From positions 930,001-994,000 of the forward strand of contig CAZVUO010000001.1 in assembly GCA_964630235.1 (NCBI GenBank): a stretch of 64,000 nt of DNA, given 5' to 3'. The notes under the pieces are model-generated. The model had not been told where the DNA came from. It did not search any database and worked only from the letters and a program-made list of their open reading frames with translations. This stretch comes from JBFLYH01 sp964630235 (GTDB lineage Bacteria > Oederibacteriota > JAAXVQ01 > JAUVAV01). Of this stretch, positions 23,902-33,464 are shown piece after piece. The translations under genes and the position numbers were made by a program. How positions within the stretch are numbered: the stretch's first letter is position 1; every line of letters begins with the position of its first letter.

Positions 23902-25623
23902 TTATTTCCGCTTGAACAGCTTGCGCAGTTCGGTAACGGACCGTGTGTTGAGCACGTCCGCCGGCTCCAGCCACCCGCGCCGCGCCTGATTGATCCCGTA
24001 GCGCAGGGTGCGCAGGCCGACCGGGCTGTGCGCGTCCGAGGAAACAGCCACCCGCACGCCTGCTTCCTTGGCCTGGCGGCAGGCCGTGTCCGTGGCGTCC
24101 AGACGCTCGGGATGGGAGTTGAGCTCGAGAAAACAGCCGCGTTCCTTCGCGCCGGCGATCACGCGTTCCAGCTCCAGCGGGTAGGGGGGGCGGGAGTTCA
24201 GCAGGCGGCCGGTGGGGTGGCCGAGAATGCTGAAATAGGGATTGTCCATGGCGCGCAGAATGCGCTCGGTTTGCTTGCCCGCGGGCAGGTTAAATTTGTA
24301 GTGGATGGACCCCACGGCGTAATCCAGGCGCGCCAGCACCTCATCCGGCATATCCAGCCGGCCGTCCTCCAAAATGTCGGCTTCCAGTCCTTTTAGCAGC
24401 GTGAAATTCTTAAGCCGCGCGTTGGCCGCGTCAATGGCGTCGAGCTGTTTGAGCAGGCGTTTGGCGTCCAGGCCGTGGGCCACGGTCACATGCTGGGAAT
24501 GGTCGGTAATGCCCAGGTACGCATAACCGAGGGCGCGGGCGGCCTCGGCCATTTCCAGCAGGCCGGCTGTGCCGTCCGATTCCTCGGTATGGCAGTGGAG
24601 GTCTCCGCGCAGGTCCGGCAGGCTTACCAGGCGCGGCAGGAGCCCCTGGGCCGCCCGCTCCAGTTCGTCCCCCGCTTCCCGCAGTTCGGGCTCGATGTAA
24701 GCCAGGCCGAGGCGGCGGTAGATTTCCTCCTCGGTTTTGCCTGCCACGGACCGTGTTCCCTTGAACAGCCCATACTCATTGAGTTTGTAGCGCTTTTTTT
24801 GCGCCAGCTTGCGCACCGCGATGTTATGCGCCTGAGAGCCGGTGAAATAGTGCAGGGCCGCGCCGAAACTCTCCTGCGGCACGGCGCGCACGTCCACCTG
24901 CAGGTCCGAGCGCAAAACGACCGTGGCGCGGGTCGGACCCAAGGCCTGCACGCGCGCGATGTCCGGGTAGCGGCTGAAAAATTCCAGGGTCTTGTCAGGC
25001 AGGCGGCTGGCGACCAGGATATCCACATCGCCGATGGTTTCCTTGCGGCGGCGGAAGCTGCCGGCCGCGGCCGTGGACTCCACGCCCGGGGCGGCCCGCA
25101 AATAGACCAGGAGCGCTTCCACGGCCGGCTCGGCGCTGGCCCACAGCGTGCGCTCGGGATTGGCCATGCGGTGCGCGGCGCCGGACAGGATCTGCTCCTC
25201 CAGCTTGGGGCCGAAGCCGGGGAGCGCCCGCACCTTGCCGGCTTGGGCCGCGCGTTTAAGGTCGTCCAGCGTTCGCGGACGCAGGCTCGCGGCCAGCTGT
25301 CTGACCCGCTTGGGTCCCAGCCCCGGCAGTTTCAGCATCGCGAGCTGCACAGGCGGGATCTTGGCCTCCAGCTCCGAAAGCATTGTCAGCGCACCGGTGG
25401 CCAGGAGTTCCTGGATCTTTTCGGCCAGGTCCGGGCCGATGCCCGGCAGACCGGTCAGGCCGTTCTTGCGGGCGGCGAGTTCGGACAGGCTGCGGGGCAG
25501 GTTGGCAATGGTTTGGGCCGCAGTATGATACGCGCGGATGCGGAAGGGATTGGCGCCTTCCAGCTCCAGCAATACGGCCACCCGCTCGAAGCGTTCCGCG
25601 ATTTCCTGGTTTGTGAGGGGCAT
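23902..25623 (-). CDS. polX: PolX: family X DNA polymerase with PHP nuclease domain
   Basis: 573 residues. The N-terminal HhH and 8-kDa-like part has GLPGIGPDLAEKI and KLPGLGPKRVRQL. The polymerase palm has GSFRRRKETIGDVDILV with catalytic aspartates, and the second carboxylate set in LQVDVRAVP. The C-terminal PHP domain has DLHCHTEESDG, GITDHSQH, LEADIL and SSDAHSP. PolX fills short gaps in base-excision repair and has 3'-5' exonuclease activity from PHP. ATG 25623 has no Shine-Dalgarno, and a TATTAT box lies about eight bases upstream, so the mRNA may be leaderless. Confidence 0.95.
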   Translation of the reverse strand: MPLTNQEIAERFERVAVLLELEGANPFRIRAYHTAAQTIANLPRSLSELAARKNGLTGLPGIGPDLAEKIQELLATGALTMLSELEAKIPPVQLAMLKLPGLGPKRVRQLAASLRPRTLDDLKRAAQAGKVRALPGFGPKLEEQILSGAAHRMANPERTLWASAEPAVEALLVYLRAAPGVESTAAAGSFRRRKETIGDVDILVASRLPDKTLEFFSRYPDIARVQALGPTRATVVLRSDLQVDVRAVPQESFGAALHYFTGSQAHNIAVRKLAQKKRYKLNEYGLFKGTRSVAGKTEEEIYRRLGLAYIEPELREAGDELERAAQGLLPRLVSLPDLRGDLHCHTEESDGTAGLLEMAEAARALGYAYLGITDHSQHVTVAHGLDAKRLLKQLDAIDAANARLKNFTLLKGLEADILEDGRLDMPDEVLARLDYAVGSIHYKFNLPAGKQTERILRAMDNPYFSILGHPTGRLLNSRPPYPLELERVIAGAKERGCFLELNSHPERLDATDTACRQAKEAGVRVAVSSDAHSPVGLRTLRYGINQARRGWLEPADVLNTRSVTELRKLFKRK

Positions 25624-25749
25624 GGGTACTTATAATAAACCACCTCAAACCACGTTGCACGGAAAAATCAAAAGGGTCGCGGCGCTTTCTGCCTGATCAC
25701 CCGTTCGTTGAGCGATTGCCGAGCCTGTCGAGGCAGTCGAAACGAACGT

Positions 25750-25878
25750 CCCCTCCCCTCCGCAGGGCACCCCGAGCTTGCTCGGGGGTGAATGCGGAAT
25801 CGTTGCTCCGGGGATGTCGCCAAGCAGGGGTAGCGAGGATTGAAGTGGGTACCCCGGGCCCTTCGGCCGGGGGGCTCC
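25750..25878 (+). repeat. GATGTCGCC/GGGGGCTCC element, copy 5 (upstream of rtcB)
   Basis: The outer stem TCCGCA/TGCGGA encloses ACCCCGAGC/GCTCGGGGG. Then come GGATGTCGCC (25812-25821), a TACCCCGG segment, the hairpin GGCCCTTCGGCC and GGGGGGCTCC. This copy and copy 7 are near-identical, which makes them the best consensus. Together with flanking repeat pieces it fills the 328-base gap 25624-25951. Confidence 0.65.
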
Positions 25879-25916
25879 CTCGACAGGCTCGGGGACCTAG
25901 AAAGATGTTTCCCGCA

Positions 25917-25945
25917 TTGAACCTCTGCGGTCTTGGCGTTATACT
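25917..25945 (+). promoter_or_regulatory. Promoter of rtcB, placing the transcript start at the ATG
   Basis: TTGAAC (25917-25922), 17-bp spacer, TATACT (25940-25945). The ATG of rtcB is at 25952, only seven bases past the -10, and there is no Shine-Dalgarno. A leaderless rtcB mRNA is the simplest reading. Confidence 0.65.
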
Positions 25946-25951
25946 CCTGCC

Positions 25952-27409
<1,458 letters not shown>

Positions 27410-27426
27410 ATGTACCCCTGTCCCCA

Positions 27427-27536
27427 CACCCCTCTTTGCTAAAGAGGGGCAGGGGGAGATTACTTATCATCCGTCCAGTCGGCAGTTGAGGTTTATGAGT
27501 AATCCCCCTTCGCCCCCTTTAGAAAAGGGGGCAGTC
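27427..27536 (+). repeat. MITE-like ~110-bp element, copy A
   Basis: Hairpin CCCCTCTTTGCTAAAGAGGGG, then GGGGGAGATTACT, a central unique-looking part with CGGCAGTTGAGG, AGTAATCCCCC, and a second hairpin CCCCCTTTAGAAAAGGGGG. The reverse complement of 47247-47357 matches it along its whole length apart from the central spacer. It sits between rtcB and archease. Confidence 0.7.
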
Positions 27537-27566
27537 AACAGCAAGTGGGGAATAAAAGGTATACAC

Positions 27567-27980
27567 ATGATTCCTTTTGAGATCCTAGAGCATACGGCGG
27601 ACGTGGGGCTTAGGGTCCAGGGCCGGACGCTGGAGGAACTGTTCGAGAACGCGGCCCAGGGCCTGTACGCGCTGGCCTTGGCGGCGCCTCCGGCCGGGGC
27701 GGTGACCGAGAAGGTCACTCTGCACCTGGCCGCTGACGGCCCGGAATCCCTGCTGGTCGCGTTCCTGGAGGAACTGGTATTCCGCCTCTACAGCCGGTGC
27801 CAGATGGCGATCAGCGCGCGCCTGTCCTTTCCCACGCCCAATCGCTTGAGTGCCGAGGCGGCGTTCGTTCCCGTCGCGGCCGAATCCTATGCGGTGGAAG
27901 TGAAAAGCCCCACGTACCACCGGCTGAAGATCGAGCAGGGGCCTGAAGCCTGGCTCGCGGAGGTCTATTTTGACCTGTGA
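27567..27980 (+). CDS. Archease (RtcB activator)
   Basis: 137 residues. Archease accelerates RtcB guanylation and lets the ligase turn over. The family start is clear (FEILEHTADVGLRVQGRTLEELFENAAQGL), including the metal-binding His and Asp of EHTADVG. The end reads VKSPTYHRLKIEQ...AEVYFDL, also typical. I chose ATG 27567, with AAGG upstream; the frame runs back to 27486 through repeat DNA. It probably shares the rtcB transcript, although a 110-bp repeat separates the two genes. Confidence 0.94.
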   Translation: MIPFEILEHTADVGLRVQGRTLEELFENAAQGLYALALAAPPAGAVTEKVTLHLAADGPESLLVAFLEELVFRLYSRCQMAISARLSFPTPNRLSAEAAFVPVAAESYAVEVKSPTYHRLKIEQGPEAWLAEVYFDL

Positions 27981-28001
27981 GGGCGGGGAGAACTGAACGT
28001 C

Positions 28002-28436
28002 GTGGCCATACGCAAGCTCAAGCGGAAAAAGGGAAGTCTTTATCCCCACCGATATTTTCTGGGCACGGGGTTCGGGACCGAGGACCTGGACAATAAACCC
28101 GTGGAGGATAAATACCGAGCCCAGGTGCCGAGATCAGAGGCCCTGATCAAGATCGGGACCGTGGAAAAACTTCCACACGGCACCCTGAAGTGCTTTCTGC
28201 GACGGGGGATCGCGGTCGTCGGCTTATACCAGGCCGGGAAACCCGTGGGGTACGAGCTGTTGTATAAACCGACACCCGAGGAACGCCAGCGCGGCATCCC
28301 GGAGTGGAAGTTCGACCTCCAGAACACCTCGGTCTTGGGCACGGATTGGGATTACCAGGACATCACCACATTCTTTTGGACCGTGCGCGGTTTGCGCAAG
28401 AACGGCAAGGCAGAAAAGACCATCAATCAAAGCTAG
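28002..28436 (+). CDS. Hypothetical protein downstream of archease
   Basis: 144 residues, basic at the N-terminus (AIRKLKRKKGSLYPHRYFLG). I do not recognise a family. No signal peptide or membrane segment is seen. Several aromatic residues cluster in the C-terminal half (TDWDYQDITTFFWTVRG). The start is GTG 28002 with GGGGAG about eleven bases upstream. It lies 21 bases after archease in the same direction, so a shared transcript and an RNA-repair role are possible but unproven. Confidence 0.65.
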   Translation: MAIRKLKRKKGSLYPHRYFLGTGFGTEDLDNKPVEDKYRAQVPRSEALIKIGTVEKLPHGTLKCFLRRGIAVVGLYQAGKPVGYELLYKPTPEERQRGIPEWKFDLQNTSVLGTDWDYQDITTFFWTVRGLRKNGKAEKTINQS

Positions 28437-28561
28437 CGGACCGGACAGGGCCGAGGTTCTGCGCGGCATGGCGAAGGGTCCGTGGCAGGTGTGGTGATTG
28501 ACCAGCGGGATTTCGGTTTCGTGTAGACAAACGCTTTTAATGCTGTTGCGGAGGAAAAATC

Positions 28562-29353
28562 GTGAAAATATTGAAATATCTCATAAAGCATATTTTACGC
28601 ATGGCAGGAGTCGGAACGTATAGCATAAAAAATGTTCATCGCCATTATATGTTTGAAGTCCTCGAGCATCTCAAAAAGATGTCTTTTTACCCCAGCACGG
28701 TTATTGATGTGGGCGTAGCGTACGGGACAAATGATCTCTATGAGAAATTTCCGCGAGCCCATCATTTATTAGTTGAACCACTCGAAGAGTACAAAAGCGT
28801 TTTGGATAAAATAGCCAAGAAATATAACGCGGAATATGAATTGGCGGCCGCGGGGGCCAAGGAAGGAGTTCTCGAGATCAACGTTCATCCGGATCTGTCC
28901 GGATCATCATTATTAAAAGAGGTCGAAGACAGTGACGTCAATGGCGTTCCCCGCAAAGTCAAAATAATAACGCTTGATCATTTGTGCCTTCGAAAAAAAA
29001 CGACCGGCCCTTATTTAATCAAGATTGATGCGCAAGGAGCTGAGCTTGAGGTGCTGGAAGGCGCGCAAAACATATTAAAAGAAACCGAAGCGATTGTTTT
29101 GGAGGTGTCTTTTTTTCAGTTTTACCAGAATGGCCCGCTGATGTATGACGTGGTCAAGTGGATGAAGGATCATGGGTTTGCTGCCTACGATTTGTATGGA
29201 GGTCAAAACCGTCCCCTCGACGGCGCCTTGGCTCAAATTGACATGGTTTTTGTTAAAGAACATGGAATTTTCAGGAAAAATCATTATTACGCCACCCGCG
29301 AACAACGAAAGAAGCATACGAAGTTGGTGAGTACAGAAAATCCGAAAAACTAA
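28562..29353 (+). CDS. FkbM-family SAM-dependent methyltransferase
   Basis: 263 residues. The FkbM fold is shown by STVIDVGVAYGTNDL (SAM-binding glycine-rich loop), LLVEPLEEY, ITLDHL and the family mark PYLIKIDAQGAELEVLEGA. Family members O-methylate sugars or lipid-linked metabolites. The gene is visibly richer in A+T than all neighbours, with many AAA, ATT and TTT codons, so recent transfer is likely. GTG 28562 is preceded by GGAGG at normal distance. The substrate is unknown. Confidence 0.85.
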   Translation: MKILKYLIKHILRMAGVGTYSIKNVHRHYMFEVLEHLKKMSFYPSTVIDVGVAYGTNDLYEKFPRAHHLLVEPLEEYKSVLDKIAKKYNAEYELAAAGAKEGVLEINVHPDLSGSSLLKEVEDSDVNGVPRKVKIITLDHLCLRKKTTGPYLIKIDAQGAELEVLEGAQNILKETEAIVLEVSFFQFYQNGPLMYDVVKWMKDHGFAAYDLYGGQNRPLDGALAQIDMVFVKEHGIFRKNHYYATREQRKKHTKLVSTENPKN

Positions 29354-29457
29354 TATAGGTCTTGAATTAATCGGTGCGATTTATTTTAGCGGAACAGAAA
29401 AGTGGTTTCGATTTGCTGCGCGGGTTTCATCCCCGGTTGTACAGTGATGGTATTCAC

Positions 29458-29485
29458 TTGACAGTGTCCGCGAATGGCCTATCAT
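29458..29485 (+). promoter_or_regulatory. Sigma-70-type promoter, separated from its gene by a repeat
   Basis: TTGACA (29458-29463), 16-bp spacer, TATCAT (29480-29485). The next gene starts 237 bases downstream, with a dispersed repeat in between, as though the repeat had inserted into the leader. Confidence 0.6.
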
Positions 29486-29509
29486 TGTAAGGAGTAGGTT
29501 TTTACTTCT

Positions 29510-29627
29510 CGTCACCCCGGCCCAGTCCTGTCTGATCTGGGCCAGGGCGAAAGCCGGGGTCCAGTATCAGGCATTAATCAAATCAAATTCCCTGGATTCC
29601 GGCTAACTACATGCCGGAAAGACGAGC
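29510..29627. repeat. GTCACCCCGG-family repeat
   Basis: Runs from CGTCACCCCGGCCC to GCCGGAAAGACG, the same outer arms as at 23715-23840 but with a different inner part (a GGCCCAG/CTGGGCC-type hairpin). No gene inside. Confidence 0.55.
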
Positions 29628-29721
29628 GGACGGGATTTCCGTGGCAGGATTATTTACCTGCGATATCAGGTGAATACTATCACTACACATGCCGGTAGCA
29701 GCGGTATTTCCGAGGGGTCGC

Positions 29722-30045
29722 ATGTCTAAAATCCTAGTGGGTATCATGGCCGGAACTGTCGCCGGCGTCCTTGACCTCGTTCCCATGCTCGCACAGAAGT
29801 TAACCTGGGACGCCAACCTGAGCGCGTTCCTCTTGTGGGTCATTTCCGGGTTCCTGATCTCCACCACCAACCTGAAGCTGCCGCCTGTGTTGAAAGGCGT
29901 GGTCATATCCTTTTTAGTTCTAACGCCCTCGGCTGTTCTCATTGGCTGGAAGGAACCGTTCAGCCTGCTGCCCATTGGGTGCATGACCCTGGTCCTGGGC
30001 GGCCTGCTGGGGTATGGGATTGAAAAGTGGGGAACAGCGGGATGA
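29722..30045 (+). CDS. Small multi-span membrane protein of unknown function
   Basis: 107 residues with about four hydrophobic segments (starting SKILVGIMAGTVAGVLDLV; later WVISGFLISTT and LLPIGCMTLVLGGLLGYGI). I do not recognise the family. ATG 29722 follows GAGGGG; the open frame upstream to 29689 has no ribosome-binding site. The stop overlaps the next gene (ATGA at 30042), so it is coupled to the barrel-like protein and the two may work together at the envelope. Confidence 0.7.
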   Translation: MSKILVGIMAGTVAGVLDLVPMLAQKLTWDANLSAFLLWVISGFLISTTNLKLPPVLKGVVISFLVLTPSAVLIGWKEPFSLLPIGCMTLVLGGLLGYGIEKWGTAG

Positions 30046-30677
30046 GGAAGCCGTTAGCTCTGATCCGGTGTATTGCACACGGATGTATCGGCCTGATATT
30101 GGTTCTGGCTAGCCTGCGTTTGACCTGGGCAAGCGACCTGCCAATCGAATTCACTCTCGGGGCCGGCCTGCTGCTGCCGGGCGAAGTGAATCTGGACATC
30201 TCGCCGCCCAGCATTCCAGTCAACATCCAGCCCGCTTTTATCTGGAAGGCTGGCGTGGATGTGCCGGTGATCCCCCACTGGTATGTGAGCACACGCCTGC
30301 TGCAGGCTTCGGTGGCTGTCCAGGAACTGGAAGAGGTCAGGAGCCTGCTGCCTCTGGCCCTGACGAACCAGGTGCCTAGCCGCGTGTCCGGTTTCCAGGT
30401 CAGTGCAGGCCCCAAAGCCAGTGTGACTCTCAATGATTCCCTCACTTTGACTTTCGCGCTATACGGCGGCTACCGGAGCATCAGCGGTGACACGGATTAT
30501 GCCAATTCCAAAGGCTTTGCACTAGACGGTGCCACAGAGCTGCAGGTCCAGCTTGGCGGCGGGTGGAGGCAGTTCTGGGAGGTTGGGTTCTTGACCCAGC
30601 CGGTGGGCGGCCGGGAAGGGGATTACTACCTCACCTTCGGCCCGCTGGTGTATGTGCTGGCAGGGGTGGCGTACTGA
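30042..30677 (+). CDS. Exported protein, probable outer-membrane beta-barrel
   Basis: About 211 residues. A signal peptide is clear: basic start RKPLALIRCIAHG, hydrophobic core LILVLASLRL and a cleavage-like TWASDLP. After that the sequence alternates short hydrophobic and polar strands (SGFQVSAGPKASVTLNDSLT, TFALYGGYRS, ELQVQLGGGW) and ends with VYVLAGVAY, an aromatic terminus as in outer-membrane barrels. Function unknown. ATG 30042 overlaps the preceding stop. Confidence 0.65.
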   Translation: MRKPLALIRCIAHGCIGLILVLASLRLTWASDLPIEFTLGAGLLLPGEVNLDISPPSIPVNIQPAFIWKAGVDVPVIPHWYVSTRLLQASVAVQELEEVRSLLPLALTNQVPSRVSGFQVSAGPKASVTLNDSLTLTFALYGGYRSISGDTDYANSKGFALDGATELQVQLGGGWRQFWEVGFLTQPVGGREGDYYLTFGPLVYVLAGVAY

Positions 30678-30763
30678 GCGCAAAGCGTCGGGTGACTTGC
30701 GGCGCGTGAACCAGGAGCAGGAAGGAATTATCGGCAGAACGGAGATTTGTTGCGTCCTGCAGC

Positions 30764-31171
30764 TTATTTCACGCCTTTGGAAGCGAGGAAACCAGCGTAT
30801 TTCAGGTCCGAACTTTTGAGATGGCTGGTCACCCAGCCGTAGAGATACTGCATGAGCGTGATGGAGAGGCTGAGCTGGCGGGTTTCGAACGCGGTCCTAA
30901 ATTCGGACATTTTGTCCATGAACGCCTTGTGCTCCAGTTTGTGGCCCGGGGCGTCCGGATAGCCGTAGCGGTCAAAGAGCCTTTCTTCGGTGATGAAATG
31001 CTTTCCCGCGTAGGTTAACAGGTCGGTGATGGTTTTTCCCATGGTTTCGCGGGCCGTGCCCTGAAGCATGGCTTGGTGCAGGGCGTTGATCATGGTGACC
31101 AGTTGCTGGCGCTGATGGTCCAGCTCGGTGATGTTGACGCGGTAACTGTCCGTCCATTGAATCAGGGCCAT
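30764..31171 (-). CDS. Bacteriohemerythrin
   Basis: 135 residues forming a four-helix di-iron O2-binding protein. Metal ligands are visible in ITELDHQRQQLV, the conserved HxxxE of GKHFITEERLF, HKLEHKAF and the C-terminal HLKSSD motif. It could carry or sense oxygen in the cytoplasm of a microaerobic or anaerobic cell. I chose ATG 31171 (MALIQWTDSYRVN) because GGAG lies seven bases upstream; the frame extends ten codons further. It is transcribed away from gatC, from its own promoter. Confidence 0.9.
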   Translation of the reverse strand: MALIQWTDSYRVNITELDHQRQQLVTMINALHQAMLQGTARETMGKTITDLLTYAGKHFITEERLFDRYGYPDAPGHKLEHKAFMDKMSEFRTAFETRQLSLSITLMQYLYGWVTSHLKSSDLKYAGFLASKGVK

Positions 31172-31203
31172 GGCCAGGCTCCGGTGCGTGATCCAGTGCA
31201 ATA

Positions 31204-31233
31204 ATTATACACTTACATACCCCAAACTTCCAA
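31204..31233 (-). promoter_or_regulatory. Promoter of the bacteriohemerythrin gene
   Basis: On the minus strand, TTGGAA (31233-31228), 18-bp spacer, TATAAT (31209-31204). The -10 is a perfect consensus. Confidence 0.6.
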
Positions 31234-31328
31234 CTTTGTAAATGATTCTTGCGGGGGAAAATCAGGGACTGTCCTTCGGCACGGTCTGGGAATGGGTTTG
31301 AAAGCACGGTATTTTCTTTCTGTATTCC

Positions 31329-31358
31329 TTGCCAGCCCGCGAGCCTCTATGCTATCAT
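31329..31358 (+). promoter_or_regulatory. Probable promoter of gatC-gatA-gatB
   Basis: TTGCCA (31329-31334), 18-bp spacer, TATCAT (31353-31358), about 33 bases before the GTG of gatC. Confidence 0.5.
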
Positions 31359-31390
31359 GAAGCGCATTTGAAGTTTTGGAGGAATGCGTT

Positions 31391-31681
31391 GTGCCGGAAA
31401 TCACCGCGGAAACAGTCGAAAAGATCGCCCGCTTGGCCAATCTGAAGCTTACCGCGGATGAGGTCGGTCTGTTTGCCCGCCAGCTGGAGCAGATTCTGGA
31501 ATACATCCATAAATTAAACCAGCTCAACACGGCGGAAGTGGCGCCGACCACGCACGCCCTGCCCATGCAAAACGTGTGGCGGCCGGATGCGGTGCGGCCG
31601 GGATTGGCGCGGGAAGAAGCCCTGGCCGCGGCGCCGGATGCGCAGGAAAATTGCTTCCGGGTGCCCCGGATCATCGCGTGA
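31391..31681 (+). CDS. gatC: Asp/Glu-tRNA amidotransferase subunit C
   Basis: 96 residues. GatC stabilises the GatCAB enzyme that converts misacylated Glu-tRNA(Gln) or Asp-tRNA(Asn). Typical sequence: ITAETVEKIARLANLKLT, LEQILEYIHKLNQLNTAEV, and the C-terminal LREE/PDAQENCFRVPRI region. The start is GTG 31391 with GGAGG upstream. The stop overlaps the gatA start. Its presence suggests Gln-tRNA and/or Asn-tRNA is made by the indirect route in this organism. Confidence 0.93.
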   Translation: MPEITAETVEKIARLANLKLTADEVGLFARQLEQILEYIHKLNQLNTAEVAPTTHALPMQNVWRPDAVRPGLAREEALAAAPDAQENCFRVPRIIA

Positions 31682-33150
31682 ACCCGGCCGTGGACTGGAC
31701 AGCGCTGACCGCCAGGGAACTGCGCGACCGGATCAGCCGGGGCGAGATCAAGGCCAGTGAAGCGTGCGAAGCCAGCCTGGCGCGCGTTCGCGAGCTGGAC
31801 CCGAAGCTGAAGATCTTCCTGTCCGTGGACGAGGCCGGCGCCCGCGGCGCGGCCCAAGCCGTGGACCGGGCCGTGGCGGAAGGCCGTGCCGCGGGCCCCT
31901 TGGCCGGCGTACCCGTGGTCCTTAAGGATAATTTGTGCACCAGCGGCCTGCCCACGACCTGCGCCTCGCGCATCCTGGAAGGCTGGAAACCGCCCTACGA
32001 CGCGGCCGTGGTGGAGCGGGTCAAAGCCGCGGGCGGCGTGGTGCTGGGCAAGGTCAACCTGGACGAGTTCGCCATGGGGTCGTCCTGCGAGAACTCCGGT
32101 TTTTTTCCCACGCGCAACCCGTGGGACCCGGAGCGCGTGCCCGGCGGATCCTCGGGCGGCTCGGCCGCGGCCGTGGCCGCGGGATTCGCGCCGCTGGCGC
32201 TCGGTTCGGATACCGGCGGGTCGATCCGGCAGCCGGCGGCGCTCTGCGGCGTGGTGGGGCTCAAACCGACCTACGGCCGGGTCTCGCGTTTTGGATTGAT
32301 CGCGTTCGCCAGCTCGCTGGACCAGATCGGGCCGCTGACGCGCACGGTCGAGGACGCGGCGCTCCTGCTCAACGTGATCGCGGGGCAGGACCCGCGTGAC
32401 GCGACCAGCGCCCAGGTGTCGGTGCCGGATTTCACGGCCGGCCTGGACCCGCTGCCGCGAGGGTTGCGTCTGGGACTGCCGCGTGAATATTTCGCCGCGG
32501 GGCTCAATCCCGAGATCCAGGCCAGTCTCGAGCAGGCGCAAACAATTTTCGGGGATCTCGGTCTGAAGATCACCGAGGTCTCGCTGCCGCACACGGAGTA
32601 CTGCCTGGCGGTGTATTACCTCGTGGCCACGGCCGAGGCATCGAGCAACCTGGCCCGCTACGACGGCGTGCAGTACGGCCTGCGGGCCGAGGCTGATTCC
32701 CTCCTGGCCATGTACCGGGAGACCCGCGCGCGGGGATTCGGCCCGGAGGTCAAGCGGCGCATCATGCTCGGCACCTACGCGCTGTCCGCCGGGTATTACG
32801 ACGCCTACTACCTGAAGGCGCTGAAGGTCCGGACCCTGATCCAGCAGGATTTTGCCCGGGCCTGGGAAAAGTGCGATGCGATCCTCACGCCCACCTCGCC
32901 GACCGCGGCGTTTCGGATGGGCGACAAAACGGAAGATCCGCTGAGCATGTACCTCTCCGATGTCTACACCATCTCGGCGAATCTGGCGGGCCTGCCCGCC
33001 GTGTCCGTACCCAGCGGGTTTACCTCTCGGGGCCTGCCGATCGGCCTGCAGCTGATCGGCCGCGCTTTTGACGAGCAGACCATACTCAGCGTGGCGCATG
33101 CCTACCAGTCGAGGACTGACTGGCACCGGCGCCGCCCCGCTGAACTTTGA
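31678..33150 (+). CDS. gatA: Asp/Glu-tRNA amidotransferase subunit A
   Basis: 490 residues of the amidase-signature family. The Ser-cisSer-Lys triad is visible: lysine in GVPVVLKDNLCT, the cis-serine and nucleophile in PGGSSGGSAAAVAAG and ALGSDTGGSIRQPA. GatA frees ammonia from glutamine for transamidation by GatB. The start is GTG 31678, overlapping the gatC stop; the longer upstream frame is a gatC shadow. The rest matches family length and order (LCGVVGLKPTYGRVSRFGL, then AGLPAVSVPSG near the end). Confidence 0.96.
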   Translation: MNPAVDWTALTARELRDRISRGEIKASEACEASLARVRELDPKLKIFLSVDEAGARGAAQAVDRAVAEGRAAGPLAGVPVVLKDNLCTSGLPTTCASRILEGWKPPYDAAVVERVKAAGGVVLGKVNLDEFAMGSSCENSGFFPTRNPWDPERVPGGSSGGSAAAVAAGFAPLALGSDTGGSIRQPAALCGVVGLKPTYGRVSRFGLIAFASSLDQIGPLTRTVEDAALLLNVIAGQDPRDATSAQVSVPDFTAGLDPLPRGLRLGLPREYFAAGLNPEIQASLEQAQTIFGDLGLKITEVSLPHTEYCLAVYYLVATAEASSNLARYDGVQYGLRAEADSLLAMYRETRARGFGPEVKRRIMLGTYALSAGYYDAYYLKALKVRTLIQQDFARAWEKCDAILTPTSPTAAFRMGDKTEDPLSMYLSDVYTISANLAGLPAVSVPSGFTSRGLPIGLQLIGRAFDEQTILSVAHAYQSRTDWHRRRPAEL

Positions 33151-33164
33151 CAGGGAGGCTGAAC

Positions 33165-33449
33165 ATGATCTGTAAAAATTGCGGCAACCGGAAGAGTTTT
33201 CAAGCGCTCGTGACCTACTACGAACCCGTGGAGCTGTGGGAGTTCGACGACAAGGGCCAGCTCGAGCGGTACAACCAGCCCGAGACCGGGGACCTGGACA
33301 TCAAGCTGTCCTGCCCCGTGTGCAACCACGAGGACATTGACCCCGAGGGGTACGAGGTGCAGACCTTTGTGGAACGCCCGCTGCACCGCCTCTCCGGCGA
33401 CAAGTGGGAAGAGAAGGTTAAAACCTCGGTGGAGAACAGTAAGGTCTAA
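33165..33449 (+). CDS. Small zinc-ribbon protein between gatA and gatB
   Basis: 94 residues. Two CxxC pairs (ICKNCGN at the N-terminus and LSCPVCNHEDI in the middle) suggest one zinc ribbon. The rest is acidic and polar. I do not recognise a named family. ATG 33165 follows GGGAGG, so it is a real gene and not a shadow. Lying between gatA and gatB in the same operon, it may act with the amidotransferase or on tRNA. That is inference. Confidence 0.75.
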   Translation: MICKNCGNRKSFQALVTYYEPVELWEFDDKGQLERYNQPETGDLDIKLSCPVCNHEDIDPEGYEVQTFVERPLHRLSGDKWEEKVKTSVENSKV

Positions 33450-33464
33450 AGGCAGGTCGCCGGC

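Larger units (their letters stand above)
29354..29721. other. Gene-free stretch with a promoter and a repeat
   Basis: 368 bases. It holds the promoter at 29458-29485, an AGGAG at 29491 without a following long ORF, and the GTCACCCCGG-family repeat at 29510-29627. The last 90 bases lead to the small membrane protein gene. No tRNA or other RNA gene is recognised. Confidence 0.5.
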
